A stretch of DNA of 64,000 nucleotides. Source: CAYSDH01 sp964429805. Lineage in GTDB: Bacteria > Bacteroidota > Bacteroidia > Flavobacteriales_D > JABDKJ01. Under the pieces are notes generated by a model. The model was not told where the DNA came from. It did no database searches and worked only from the letters and a program-made list of their open reading frames with translations. The position numbers and the translations under genes are program-made. The stretch covers positions 62,001 through 126,000 of the forward strand of contig CAYSDH010000001.1 in the NCBI GenBank assembly GCA_964429805.1, read 5' to 3'. Each line of letters starts with the position of its first letter. Positions within the stretch are counted from its first letter, which is position 1. Of the stretch, positions 34,801 to 42,910 are shown piece by piece.

Positions 34801-34949
34801 GTCGAGTTAAAAGATTAGTCCCTAATAATCACCCCAATGCACCTAGTGGGGCTATGAAACTAGTTAAGTTCGACAATCCTATCCCAACTTCTAGAGGCTA
34901 TAAAAGACTACCTTCAGAAGGTGAGCTTGAATTTCTAGATAACTTTTAG
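31881..34949 (+). CDS. RHS-repeat and C-terminal toxin part of the split RHS protein
   Basis: This is a 1,022-residue frame from a TTG; the open frame actually resumes at 31809, right after the TGA. Residues 1-550 hold many YD repeats (YEYLTDDEGRW, SYDAYDRFISQLDERENRY, EYDDFGRVNAR). The RHS core is near 549-669: YFHTDHLGSIVAVTDDAGG, MNYDPWGRNRNP, GRLYDPALGRMLSPDNF, SYAKNNPLKYVDPDGE. The last 350 residues are the variable tip, with hydrophobic segments (LDVAGLIPGLGEIADGLNAA, AALSAAAMVPFLGAAAIAGK) typical of pre-toxin regions. A final module of about 75 residues (GKKVEVIFKDGSISLINSS, NNHPNAPSGAMKLVKFDNPI, GYKRLPSEGELEFL) is the probable toxin. No known nuclease or protease motif is obvious. There is no T9SS sorting domain. 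Confidence 0.85.
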   Translation: MWVYDQSDGQHDSQTYFNRFGQTRISRSTDMAGLIVNETSLYDERGRIVRSSEPYHTGQANVLYRVTEFIDDYDRVSSSWVEDQGGSQVTTPATYEYLTDDEGRWKATMTLPDGTTKTVYTDQTGKDVKVLDNDNMLEYSYFSNGQLKDVKLDGLVTTSFTYNDHGLRETMTDGNFGTVWHSYDAYDRFISQLDERENRYEFEYDSNDGRLLVKNYYENWVDGSSQPMTGQYSYEYVQSGSGINKLKRTIAPDGSVTESEYDDFGRVNARIEIIDGIEFRTESEYNSEGKLSQVSHPGDIDVDYNYDQFGFLQNMSHDGNPIWSVDEVSARGEILEYTFGNGLSTIEEQDIYGFPSAKYTSDLSIQNLEYQFNPNTTNLEWRKDVVANRKEVFGYDGLNRLETSEILDATTDLPVINSGFAMSYFENGNIESSWAGTYAYDLVKRNAVVSVSDPDFTSREYQDISYNGANNVKTIINEHSEQESFSYGADDHRNKAVLVAGGTETRVTYYAGALERRIEDGETTDILYINTPTGMTAAFVTDNAGTELNYFHTDHLGSIVAVTDDAGGIISRMNYDPWGRNRNPSDWSSYVDTDPWTDGSIPTWLSRGYTGHEHIKEQGLINMNGRLYDPALGRMLSPDNFVQSPTSSQSYNRYSYAKNNPLKYVDPDGEIVHFAVVAIVMGAIDHFSGVPGSITFTKIVGLGIGHLFGFAASQALNPKIGLELFGKRLGQLTIAAIHGGVNAARDPNTSFGQGVFSAVHGAMVTLALEKGFSAFGNSKTVSKVLKRNFVFSSVSASISAGINGTSLSKALLENLAYFASGAAVGNAIGLGEAKEYRQKDGWGPSTASIDPTYVYVYGKRPFWSYFSLDNFQTALDVAGLIPGLGEIADGLNAAIYLARGDYTNAALSAAAMVPFLGAAAIAGKYVNKSVKALNKAAKLDGKTILHASEGLTRNHGKKVEVIFKDGSISLINSSRVKRLVPNNHPNAPSGAMKLVKFDNPIPTSRGYKRLPSEGELEFLDNF

Positions 34950-34954
34950 AATAT

Positions 34955-35455
34955 ATGATTGAACTTAATATCGATAGAGCCATTAGAGATTTTGCCAAAT
35001 TTATTGACATTTCTTGGGCTCATGTAGTTACGTTGATTCCTCAAGATTCTTTGATTAGTCAAACTCAATTTATTGATGACTGGCTTCAAGCGAATTGGGA
35101 AATGTTGGTGGAGAACAGAATACTAGAACCAAATGATTACTTGGAGGTTTATGGTTTTGGAGCTGATTTTCAAGGGAGCAGTAGTCGAGTTTCGAGTATT
35201 AAAGCCTTGCCAAACTGTAGTGTGACTATTTGGAGACCTGAGGAACCAAAAAATCTGGACCTTTTAACCGATAGGCTGGTTCATATTGAAAACCTCGAGT
35301 TTAGAGAGTTGACCTCGTTCAAAGATGGTTACCATGCGAAAGAACCTCCTTTTGATTGTGCATTGTTCGAGGATATTCATCAAAATGAATTTTTGTTTTC
35401 ATTATCAAACATCTCATTTATCCTAAAGAAACAATCTAATTTAAGACCTTTGTAA
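34955..35455 (+). CDS. Probable cognate immunity protein
   Basis: This 166-residue protein begins 5 bases after the RHS toxin stop. It has no signal peptide or membrane segment and is acidic with many aromatics (ISWAHVVTLIPQDS, VYGFGADFQGSSSRVSS, CSVTIWRPEEPKNLDLLTD, PPFDCALFEDIHQNEFLFS). I do not recognise a family. In RHS loci the small cytosolic gene immediately downstream of the variable C-terminus normally encodes the immunity protein that binds and blocks the toxin, and position, size and composition all fit. The function is inferred from location alone. Confidence 0.65.
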   Translation: MIELNIDRAIRDFAKFIDISWAHVVTLIPQDSLISQTQFIDDWLQANWEMLVENRILEPNDYLEVYGFGADFQGSSSRVSSIKALPNCSVTIWRPEEPKNLDLLTDRLVHIENLEFRELTSFKDGYHAKEPPFDCALFEDIHQNEFLFSLSNISFILKKQSNLRPL

Positions 35456-35537
35456 TAGAATTAAACTGAGTGCCATTCTCATTCTTAATGAGACCAAATT
35501 TATAGGCAGCCTATTGAAAGGGTAAAGAAAGAGCTAT

Positions 35538-37316
35538 ATGAATTATAGTCTAATGCATTTGAACGCGAAAATATTAATCTTGGTCTTCCTTTTCTTCTCT
35601 TGCAATAAAGATACCGAAGAGCCACAAACCTCAGCACCTGACCCCTCACCTCCAGACGTGGTTGTGCCATCGACAGCATATTTGAGCGGTGTACAGATTG
35701 AAGGTGATTTTTATGGAGAGATCAGGGACTATAGTGGTACGCCAACTACAGTGACCATTGGCAACAAAAGTGCCGATGTCGATGCGAACGGGAGATACAT
35801 ACTTTTAGATGCTCTTGTAGACAGCATGAGAGCTGAAATAGTGCTGGAATCTCCCGGGCTGAGGCCTCAGCGAGATGTGTTCTACCCTTCATCCCAGTCC
35901 TTGCTAAAGCTCAGAACAATGGATGAACCAGTTGAAGGAGTGCAGTATCCGAATGCTTCTGCATCATTCGATCTGGAAGAATGCACCATTGAAGAGAACA
36001 GTCTGGCTAATGTCAATGGTGACGTATATTCAGGCCCATGTCAGGTGTACACTAGGACTATTTCATATTTTTCTGGTGGGGAAGATTTATTACCAGGAGA
36101 CTATTTAGGAACTGACCTCAATGGAGAGTTGAAATTTCTGTTTCCATATGGAGCGACCAACGTTGATTTCATTGATGTGACCGGAGAGTCTTTGGACTTG
36201 GCAGAAGGAGTCTCCATACCATTGAGATTTCAATCTACACTTGCCTTTCAACAGCCGTCTTTTTCCCTTTGGCACTATGATATTGAGGGCACAGTGTGGA
36301 GGGAAATAGGAACTGCGGAAGGAAGTAACAGTTTCGAGTATTTCGCTGATGTTGATAGGCTAGGGTGGTTCATGATAGCGATAACTTTTGACCCGATTCG
36401 ACTTTCAGGAAGGGTCCTGTCCAGCGAGACCGAAACTCCATTAGCAAGTATGAGGGTCGGAGTCGAGGGCCCGCAACAACAAATATGGGGTACGATCACT
36501 GATCAAAAAGGTTTTTTTAGTTTCTGGGCCCCTGCGGAATTCATGGTGGATTTTCAAGTGAGAAACCAATGTTTCTTGCAGTTCGAGAATTCCTCGCAGT
36601 CCTATTCCGAAGATACAGACCTTGGAATTATCCTGTTGGAAGAGGATGACATAGCTTTTATTCAAGGTAGTTACGCGAATTGCTACGGAGAACCTCTCGC
36701 GGGATACCTTGATATAGAGACATTTGACAAGTGGCAAGTGCGTGAGATCGAAGAGGAAGAATCTTTTTTATTGACTGCAATTTGTAACTCATCAAATGCA
36801 CTTGTACGTGCCCTTGATGTGAATTTCGAAAACCCGACCAGTCAAGTTCAAATTGACACTGAAGAAGGGGAAGTGGCTTACTCAGGTGTCCATCTCACTT
36901 GTGAACTTCCGCAGGCGGGTTACTTGATCTACAGCATTGACGGCTCTGATGAGATGGTCATTGACGACTTCGTAAGCTTCGACATTAACGGACCTTGGAA
37001 TCAAGAGACTGTTTCAGTTGAAATCGAAGGTGAGTCAGTCGGTGATACTCATACGTTTAGTTTTGGCACATGGAATTTTCCAGAAATTCAAGATCAGGTT
37101 GAGCAATTTGTTGATTTACCGATTTTAGAAATTGTTAATGGTTTCACATTAATTGGTCGGTATGAGAGTTCACTAGACTTCGAATTTGACTACGAAGGGT
37201 ATAGCGATGTAAATGGCTCTACCTTTTTATTTCACTTTAGTGGGACTATGAACTCTACAATCGGTGGTAATGATATCCAAGTCAACGGTATTGGTGCGGT
37301 AAAGAGAACTGAATAG
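35538..37316 (+). CDS. Lipoprotein with carboxypeptidase-regulatory-like domain
   Basis: This 592-residue protein has a lipoprotein signal (AKILILVFLFFSCNKDTEEP, lipobox Cys near residue 22) followed by an acidic, proline-rich spacer (EEPQTSAPDPSPPDVVVPST). A carboxypeptidase-D regulatory-like beta-sandwich is visible near residues 290-350 (IRLSGRVLSSETETPLASM, WGTITDQKGFFSFW). The remainder is beta-rich and acidic without recognised motifs. It lies 82 bases after the immunity gene on the same strand and ends the island. Whether it belongs to the toxin cassette is unclear. The regulatory-like sandwich is common in Bacteroidota surface lipoproteins and says little about function. The start could also be the Met at codon 6. 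Confidence 0.7.
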   Translation: MNYSLMHLNAKILILVFLFFSCNKDTEEPQTSAPDPSPPDVVVPSTAYLSGVQIEGDFYGEIRDYSGTPTTVTIGNKSADVDANGRYILLDALVDSMRAEIVLESPGLRPQRDVFYPSSQSLLKLRTMDEPVEGVQYPNASASFDLEECTIEENSLANVNGDVYSGPCQVYTRTISYFSGGEDLLPGDYLGTDLNGELKFLFPYGATNVDFIDVTGESLDLAEGVSIPLRFQSTLAFQQPSFSLWHYDIEGTVWREIGTAEGSNSFEYFADVDRLGWFMIAITFDPIRLSGRVLSSETETPLASMRVGVEGPQQQIWGTITDQKGFFSFWAPAEFMVDFQVRNQCFLQFENSSQSYSEDTDLGIILLEEDDIAFIQGSYANCYGEPLAGYLDIETFDKWQVREIEEEESFLLTAICNSSNALVRALDVNFENPTSQVQIDTEEGEVAYSGVHLTCELPQAGYLIYSIDGSDEMVIDDFVSFDINGPWNQETVSVEIEGESVGDTHTFSFGTWNFPEIQDQVEQFVDLPILEIVNGFTLIGRYESSLDFEFDYEGYSDVNGSTFLFHFSGTMNSTIGGNDIQVNGIGAVKRTE

Positions 37317-37487
37317 AAATTTAGTCTAACTCCGTCAATTTGTTATCCAAATCGCCTTTCCGGGCATGTTTCTTGATTTATCAAATCTTTCGAAGATTCA
37401 ACCGTATCGGCTCAGCTTACACTTCATTATAAGTCCTAATTCCAATCAATATTCAGCCTTTTTCGTCCAAAATAGACTATTAAACTG

Positions 37488-37520
37488 AAAAAGGAGCTCA
37501 GTACAACTGAACTCCTTTTT
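37488..37520 (-). terminator. Terminator downstream of tRNA-Asn
   Basis: Arms AAAAAGGAGCTCAGT and ACTGAACTCCTTTTT form a 15-bp stem with a loop of about 3 bases. The only mismatch becomes a G-U pair in minus-strand RNA, and that strand ends in a T run. It lies directly 3' of the minus-strand tRNA gene. Confidence 0.75.
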
Positions 37521-37521
37521 G

Positions 37522-37595
37522 CTCCCCCTCAAGGACTTGAACCTTGGACCCTCTGATTAACAGTCAGATGCTCTAACCAACTGAGCTAAGGAGGA
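37522..37595 (-). tRNA. tRNA-Asn (GTT)
   Basis: On the minus strand a 74-base cloverleaf is visible. The acceptor arms are TCCTCCT and AGGGGGA (one G-T pair), with discriminator G. The D-arm is AGCTCAGTTGGTTAGAGC and the anticodon stem is CTGAC/ATCAG-like with loop containing GTT (37559-37561 on the plus strand as AAC). The T-arm is CAAGGTTCAAGTCCTTG. CCA is not encoded. A strong terminator follows on the minus strand. Confidence 0.95.
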
Positions 37596-37685
37596 AAGTT
37601 CCGAAACGTATATTTATTTCGGGCCTGCAATATTAAGTCGTTCTCATCTATTAAACAATATCTTCGCGACAAATTTGATGTAGAA

Positions 37686-38600
37686 ATGAGTATCGTTAGT
37701 GTTGGAACAGTCGCATTTGATGCAATTGAAACCCCTTTTGGCAAGACAGACAAGATAGTTGGCGGTGCCGCCACGTATATTAGCTTGGCTGCATCCTTCT
37801 TTTATACACCAGCAAAATTAGTGTCTGTCATCGGTGATGACTTTGACATGGAGATGCTAGAGAAGATGAAATCTAAAGGAATAGAACTTGATGGACTTCA
37901 GATAAAAGAAGGCGAAAAGTCTTTTTTCTGGTCCGGGAAGTATCACTATGACCTCAATACACGCGATACGTTAGCCACTGAGCTCAATGTGTTGGAGCAT
38001 TTTGACCCCATTATACCAGAGTCATATCAAGATTGTCAATTTTTGATGCTTGGTAATCTCGCACCGCAAGTGCAGCTACGTGTGATGGAACGGCTAAACA
38101 CGGCTCCAAAAATCACGGTGCTAGACACCATGAATTTCTGGATGGACATTGCTCTTGAAGACCTCAAAAAGGCCATCGCCAAGGTGGATGTGCTTTCTAT
38201 AAACGATGAGGAGGCGCGACAGCTGAGTGGAGAGCATAGTCTTCCAAAAGCAGCGAAGAAAATAATGGCTTTGGGGCCAGACTACTTGATAATCAAGAAG
38301 GGAGAGCATGGCGCACTCTTGTTTGGAGAAAACCAAATTTTCTTTGCTCCAGCCATACCACTTGAAGATGTTGTAGACCCTACAGGAGCTGGCGACACGT
38401 TTGCAGGGGGCTTTATAGGTTATCTCGCTAGTCAAGATGACGTGTCATTTGAAAGTATGAAGCGCGCCATTATCGTGGGCTCGGCCATGGCCTCATTTAC
38501 AGTAGAGAAGTTTGGTGTGGAGCGCCTTTTGGAGATTAACCGCGCTGATGTGGATGAGCGTATAGAGGCTTTTAAGCAACTAGTAGCCTTTACATTCTAA
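37686..38600 (+). CDS. PfkB-family carbohydrate kinase
   Basis: This 304-residue ribokinase-like enzyme has the N-terminal family block KTDKIVGGAATYISLAASFF and the C-terminal signature DVVDPTGAGDTFAGGFIGYL with the catalytic Asp. A single lid region with HYDLNTRDTLATELNVL lies between. Length is typical of the adenosine/ribokinase group. The substrate cannot be decided: Bacteroidota homologues are usually annotated only as sugar kinase. It is divergent from tRNA-Asn and convergent with the histidine kinase, 7 bases apart. TATCTTCG at 37659-37666 may be a variant -7 promoter box. Confidence 0.88.
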   Translation: MSIVSVGTVAFDAIETPFGKTDKIVGGAATYISLAASFFYTPAKLVSVIGDDFDMEMLEKMKSKGIELDGLQIKEGEKSFFWSGKYHYDLNTRDTLATELNVLEHFDPIIPESYQDCQFLMLGNLAPQVQLRVMERLNTAPKITVLDTMNFWMDIALEDLKKAIAKVDVLSINDEEARQLSGEHSLPKAAKKIMALGPDYLIIKKGEHGALLFGENQIFFAPAIPLEDVVDPTGAGDTFAGGFIGYLASQDDVSFESMKRAIIVGSAMASFTVEKFGVERLLEINRADVDERIEAFKQLVAFTF

Positions 38601-38607
38601 GTTACAA

Positions 38608-40104
38608 CTACTTATTGAGCACTATTCTGAATGTGGTCCCTTGACCTACTTCTGAGCGCTTGACAAAGATTTTTCCTTTGTGGTAATTTTCGATTATCCG
38701 CTTGGTGAGTGACAAGCCGAGACCCCAACCACGCTTTTTTGTGGTGTAGCCTGGCTGAAATATAGTACGCTGAAACTTTGGAGGTATTCCTTTTCCAGTG
38801 TCGCTGATGTCAATGTATACTTGCTGCACCTCATCGGTAATCTCAATAGATAACTCACCCTCTCCTTCCATGGCATCTACGGCATTTTTGGTTAGGTTTT
38901 CTACTACCCACCCAAACAGCGGTCTATTGAGCTTGGCCGATAAATTTCTGTTTTGAGAATTTACCGTAGTCTTGACTTTGCTCGACAGTCGTGGGCCGAG
39001 ATAAGCCACGGCTTCTTCGAGCACTTCTGTGATGTTTTCTTGCTCCAATTTTGGAGCGGCTCCTACTTTGCTAAATCGCTCTGTAATCACCTCTAGGCGA
39101 TCCACATCCTTGTTTAGCTCTGTCAGAGTGGCCTTGTCTACCCCTTGGTCTTCGAGTACATCCATCCAGGCCATGAGCGCTGACAATGGTGTGCCGAGCT
39201 GATGAGCTGTCTCTTTGGCCATCCCCACCCAGACTTGATTTTGTTCCGCTTTTCTGAACGTACTAAAGAGCAGGTATGCAATCAGTAAAAACAAGCCAAT
39301 GACAACAAACTGTACTAATGGGAAATACCTCAACTGTGTGAGGATAATCGAGTCTTCATAAAAGATGTAATTCACCCTTCCTTCTCCATAAGTCAGTTTG
39401 ATGGGCTCATTGACTGCCTGCATCTTGTTAAGCAAAAGCATCAATTGCTCTTGATTGGCAATGGCAGCTGTATCCACATTTCCATAACTGATGGCCTTTG
39501 AGCGTGTCTCATCGGTCAGTATCACGGGCACAGACGCGGAGTTAATGACAGTCTCAGAGATGAATGAGTTAATCAAGTCATCCATCACATCTTTTAGCTC
39601 ACTGAATAGGCGCGAGTCTTTGTAATACAAGAATTGTTTTTCTCCAGGCACAAGGTTTACCTCCATCGGAGGAAAGCCTTTTTTCATTTGCTCTAACTCC
39701 TGCTGCAGCACTTCTGGATCCTGTCCACCTTCGATGTTTCTGTCAAAGACCACTTCTCCGTTTTCATCAACTACAATCATGGGAATGGTGGTGTTGTCTT
39801 GAATCACTTTTGTCACAAACGTGAAGTCTTCAAGGTCGCCTCTATTGACTTGATTAGTGGCTTCTAGCCAGAGGGAGACTTTCTTCTTTTCATTGGTAGA
39901 CAGTTCTGCGAAGAGCTGCTCGGCAAAGCCCACTAACGTAGCTCTCTTCTCAATGGCCTGCGACCAAAGCTCCACCTTCTGATGCTCCTCTTTTCTAATC
40001 TTACTCACGATGTGATTAGAGTACCACAGCGACAAGCCGATAATGACGAGTGCCAATATCAGTAAGAAAGCTTTCCAGCGTTGTTTTTTGGAATATAAAC
40101 CCAT
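38608..40104 (-). CDS. Membrane sensor histidine kinase
   Basis: This 498-residue protein has TM1 at about residues 11-28, a periplasmic sensor region of roughly 230 residues, TM2 at about 262-280, then a short linker without an obvious HAMP domain. The H-box is KETAHQLGTPLSALMAWMD with phospho-acceptor His301. The ATPase domain follows: N-box ENLTKNAVDAMEGEGELS, G1 DISDTGKGIPPKFQR, and G2 RGWGLGLSLTKRII. No response-regulator gene is adjacent, so it is an orphan kinase whose partner must be encoded elsewhere. The signal is unknown. Confidence 0.92.
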   Translation of the reverse strand: MGLYSKKQRWKAFLLILALVIIGLSLWYSNHIVSKIRKEEHQKVELWSQAIEKRATLVGFAEQLFAELSTNEKKKVSLWLEATNQVNRGDLEDFTFVTKVIQDNTTIPMIVVDENGEVVFDRNIEGGQDPEVLQQELEQMKKGFPPMEVNLVPGEKQFLYYKDSRLFSELKDVMDDLINSFISETVINSASVPVILTDETRSKAISYGNVDTAAIANQEQLMLLLNKMQAVNEPIKLTYGEGRVNYIFYEDSIILTQLRYFPLVQFVVIGLFLLIAYLLFSTFRKAEQNQVWVGMAKETAHQLGTPLSALMAWMDVLEDQGVDKATLTELNKDVDRLEVITERFSKVGAAPKLEQENITEVLEEAVAYLGPRLSSKVKTTVNSQNRNLSAKLNRPLFGWVVENLTKNAVDAMEGEGELSIEITDEVQQVYIDISDTGKGIPPKFQRTIFQPGYTTKKRGWGLGLSLTKRIIENYHKGKIFVKRSEVGQGTTFRIVLNK

Positions 40105-40162
40105 AGAGTTGGCCAGAATCTAATGGCTGGCAACTAAGATATGTATTGCGGCAGAATTTAGC

Positions 40163-42796
40163 TCAGAAGTCATCATCGTCTTCATCTAGCGGCTCATCTT
40201 CTTCCTCGGCACCATCACTGAGCACTGAGAATATGCCTTTTCGTTTTTTCTTTTTGGCCTTCTTCGCATCATCTGCCTTCAACTCTTCATCATCATCAAA
40301 CTCGACAACTGTAATTACGGCCTTGCCTTTCTTCTTTTCGTTATCCGTTCTGTTCTTTCCCAGCGGATCTTTGAAGAATTCTTTGATGTCTGATTTGGCC
40401 TCAGCAATGGCTTCTTGGCGAGACTCCTTCGCTGCACCTTTGTCCATGTCAACCTCAGGATCATCAACTGGGCCATGCATGCGCAGATAGAGACGGTGAC
40501 CAAGACCATCGTCTTCCACATAAAACTCTGGATTGCTCTTGTTGACCAGTATCTCTCTCAACCTGAAGTTAAACTTGTAGTCTATCTGATTATTGAAATC
40601 ATGGGTGCCAGAAATATTCAAATCCATCGCGTTATTGGCGATTAACATTTCGGGAATCTCAATCTTGCCTTTATCAATTCGAATGCGGTTTTTTAGTTCA
40701 GCAAACTTCAGGTGTCGTACTTCATTCTCAAGTTCATCAACCCGCACAAATGGCTTGAGCAGATTTCGACTTTTCACGGCCTCCATAATCTCAATCATGG
40801 ACGCGTGCTCTATCAACTCACCATTACTGATAGACAAGTCAGCCACGGTGTTGATACTGTTCATGTCCACTTCCAGAGCCTCATTAAACAGGCAGCTGTA
40901 GTACACATCTGCATCTGCCTTGCCTTTGAGGTGACTGTCTTTGAGGTAATCTTGACCAAAGTTGTTGAACTCTCTAAAGGCTTGAGACACATTAATACTT
41001 CTCAAGTCAGCCTTGCACGTAGCTAAGAACATTCCTTCTTTTTTTTCAGCCACGGTTAGCTCCCCTGTCACTTCTCCTGACGATGACTTGAAGGAGATGG
41101 GTGTAGCATTAAACACTCCGCGCTGTAGACGGCACTCTCCCTTCACTTCTTCAGCAATAAAGTCTTGATAGTTGAGTCTATCTATATCTAATTTAAGATC
41201 GAAGCCAATGTTGTCGCTCAGCGCAAAACGCAAGTCGCCATCACTATTTTCTCCGCTAGCAAACCAATCATCTAAGATTACTTCAGGCGAGCTAAAGTCC
41301 GCGTTGATTTTGAGCTTTTCATTGTCTGACAACAGGTATGGAAGAAAATTAGATACCGTTCCGTCTAGTTTAAATTCCGACCCATTTAGTTTTCCGCGCA
41401 TGTTAGGTACGCGAATGTCTTTGTCATTGAGCTCTATCTCACCGTTTAGCTTGTGCAGGTTTTGTCGGCCATTGGCAAATGTCAAGCTGACATCTTCAAG
41501 TGCGCACTGTCCACTCATATTGAGTTTTTCGAGCTTGTACATGTCTTTCTCATCAAGTGGGAAAGGGCCTTTGATTTCTGCTCTGAGTGAAAACTGTCCT
41601 TCTCCACTAACTAGCGAGTCGAGGTGAAAAAAGTCGACTACTTCACCCGTGTGCCCGCCAAAGTTGACCTTGGCATTGACCCATGGTGACTCAAAGTTCT
41701 CTATGGCGCCTGTGATATTAAAATCATTGGCTCCGAGTTGGGCACTAAATTGCTCGAAATCTAATCTTTCGCTGCCATTTTTCAGGGTGACGAAGCGTCC
41801 CTTTGCGGCTATTTTACTGAGCACCACTCCTGACCTGAGCTCCTTAATTCTCGCTTGGCCTGCAGAAAAGTCAACGCTGATAAGTGGTGTTTTTCCTCCA
41901 CCCATTTCACCATTGATGCGAAGGTCAAACTTGACACGTCCGTCACTGCGGTAATCGGCCATGGAGGCTTTGTCTTCTTCAGGCATGAGGTTCATGACAT
42001 CAGTCAGATCTGTTTCGCCTCCAGCAGACAGGTCAACTGCCCACTGATTGTTTTCTTCAGTAATATTTCCCGAGACTGGAAGTTCATTCCCTTCAATGTC
42101 AATATTCAGTTTCTCTAGGCTAATGGTCTTCCCATCATTTGACACGATGAGGGGCCCGTGCAGGCCAATTTGTTTATTGTCTATGTAGTTTTTTTCGGCT
42201 ACAAACAGGGAGTTTATTTTTTGCTCTGAGAGGATTTTAAACTGCATCTCTTCTGCATTTTTCTCTATGGCCAGCCCCATTTCTTTCACTTGGGCATCAA
42301 GTAAAAAGTCTGAGTGCTCGTCTACATAGGTAACGTCCATAGCCATCAGACTAAACTCATCCACTTTAAACTCTATCTGTTGATCTTTCTCTTCTGACTC
42401 TTTCCAGAAAATATAATTGGCCTCGCCATTCTTATCAAGTCTCAGTTGCAGACTGCCGTCTTCTATTCTCGCTTTTTGGATCACATACTCCTTGGATATG
42501 AGCTGCATGACATTAAACTCGAGAAAGATGTTTTCCGCGCTCAGGAGGGTGTCTCCGGGCGAGAGCTTGTCTTCTATCCAAGGCTTAGAAAATTTGAAAG
42601 AGGCATTGGGAAACCTGTCGATGAGCGAGAAGCTGACGTTCTCTACTGAGACGTTACTTTCTATTTGCTCATTGATAGAGGCTTTTATCTGGCTGACTAT
42701 TTCATCTTCATAGACATAGGCTATGCCGACCAACCCCAGAAGGAGTATGATGGTCAAGATGGCTAAGCTGCCGGCTATTTTAATGATTCTCTTCAC
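40163..42796 (-). CDS. AsmA-family membrane-anchored protein
   Basis: This 877-residue protein has an N-terminal membrane anchor (ILTIILLLGLVGIAYVYEDE) followed by a long periplasmic beta-rich region of the AsmA/TamB-like type. The N-terminal block VSFSLIDRFPNASFKFSKPW and the C-terminal AsmA-like segment near residues 660-800 (INTVADLSISNGELIEHAS, IDKGKIEIPEMLIANNAMDL) are visible. It ends in a highly charged tail (KKAKKKKRKGIFSVL, then EEEDEPLDEDDDDF). The family is implicated in moving phospholipids toward the outer membrane and in envelope integrity. It starts with GTG. The gene is monocistronic, 58 bases upstream of the histidine kinase gene. Confidence 0.85.
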   Translation of the reverse strand: MKRIIKIAGSLAILTIILLLGLVGIAYVYEDEIVSQIKASINEQIESNVSVENVSFSLIDRFPNASFKFSKPWIEDKLSPGDTLLSAENIFLEFNVMQLISKEYVIQKARIEDGSLQLRLDKNGEANYIFWKESEEKDQQIEFKVDEFSLMAMDVTYVDEHSDFLLDAQVKEMGLAIEKNAEEMQFKILSEQKINSLFVAEKNYIDNKQIGLHGPLIVSNDGKTISLEKLNIDIEGNELPVSGNITEENNQWAVDLSAGGETDLTDVMNLMPEEDKASMADYRSDGRVKFDLRINGEMGGGKTPLISVDFSAGQARIKELRSGVVLSKIAAKGRFVTLKNGSERLDFEQFSAQLGANDFNITGAIENFESPWVNAKVNFGGHTGEVVDFFHLDSLVSGEGQFSLRAEIKGPFPLDEKDMYKLEKLNMSGQCALEDVSLTFANGRQNLHKLNGEIELNDKDIRVPNMRGKLNGSEFKLDGTVSNFLPYLLSDNEKLKINADFSSPEVILDDWFASGENSDGDLRFALSDNIGFDLKLDIDRLNYQDFIAEEVKGECRLQRGVFNATPISFKSSSGEVTGELTVAEKKEGMFLATCKADLRSINVSQAFREFNNFGQDYLKDSHLKGKADADVYYSCLFNEALEVDMNSINTVADLSISNGELIEHASMIEIMEAVKSRNLLKPFVRVDELENEVRHLKFAELKNRIRIDKGKIEIPEMLIANNAMDLNISGTHDFNNQIDYKFNFRLREILVNKSNPEFYVEDDGLGHRLYLRMHGPVDDPEVDMDKGAAKESRQEAIAEAKSDIKEFFKDPLGKNRTDNEKKKGKAVITVVEFDDDEELKADDAKKAKKKKRKGIFSVLSDGAEEEDEPLDEDDDDF

Positions 42797-42910
42797 TCAG
42801 TAGTCTTTCAAACAAGAAAAGTACCAAGGTCATTTGTGTGGTCAGTAACAAGCTGGTGTAATCATCACCAAAGCCTTGTTAGTACAGAACGAAGAGTATG
42901 TGAGAAAATT

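Noticed and set aside
28026..34949. SpvB-RHS protein considered as part of a contractile injection system
   Set aside because: No sheath, tube, baseplate or VgrG genes are in the window; the tail-fibre-like neighbour is of the common Bacteroidota surface type.
37488..37520. Inverted repeat considered as an attachment site beside tRNA-Asn
   Set aside because: It is a hairpin with a T run on the tRNA strand, hence a terminator; no duplicate of the tRNA 3' end was found nearby.
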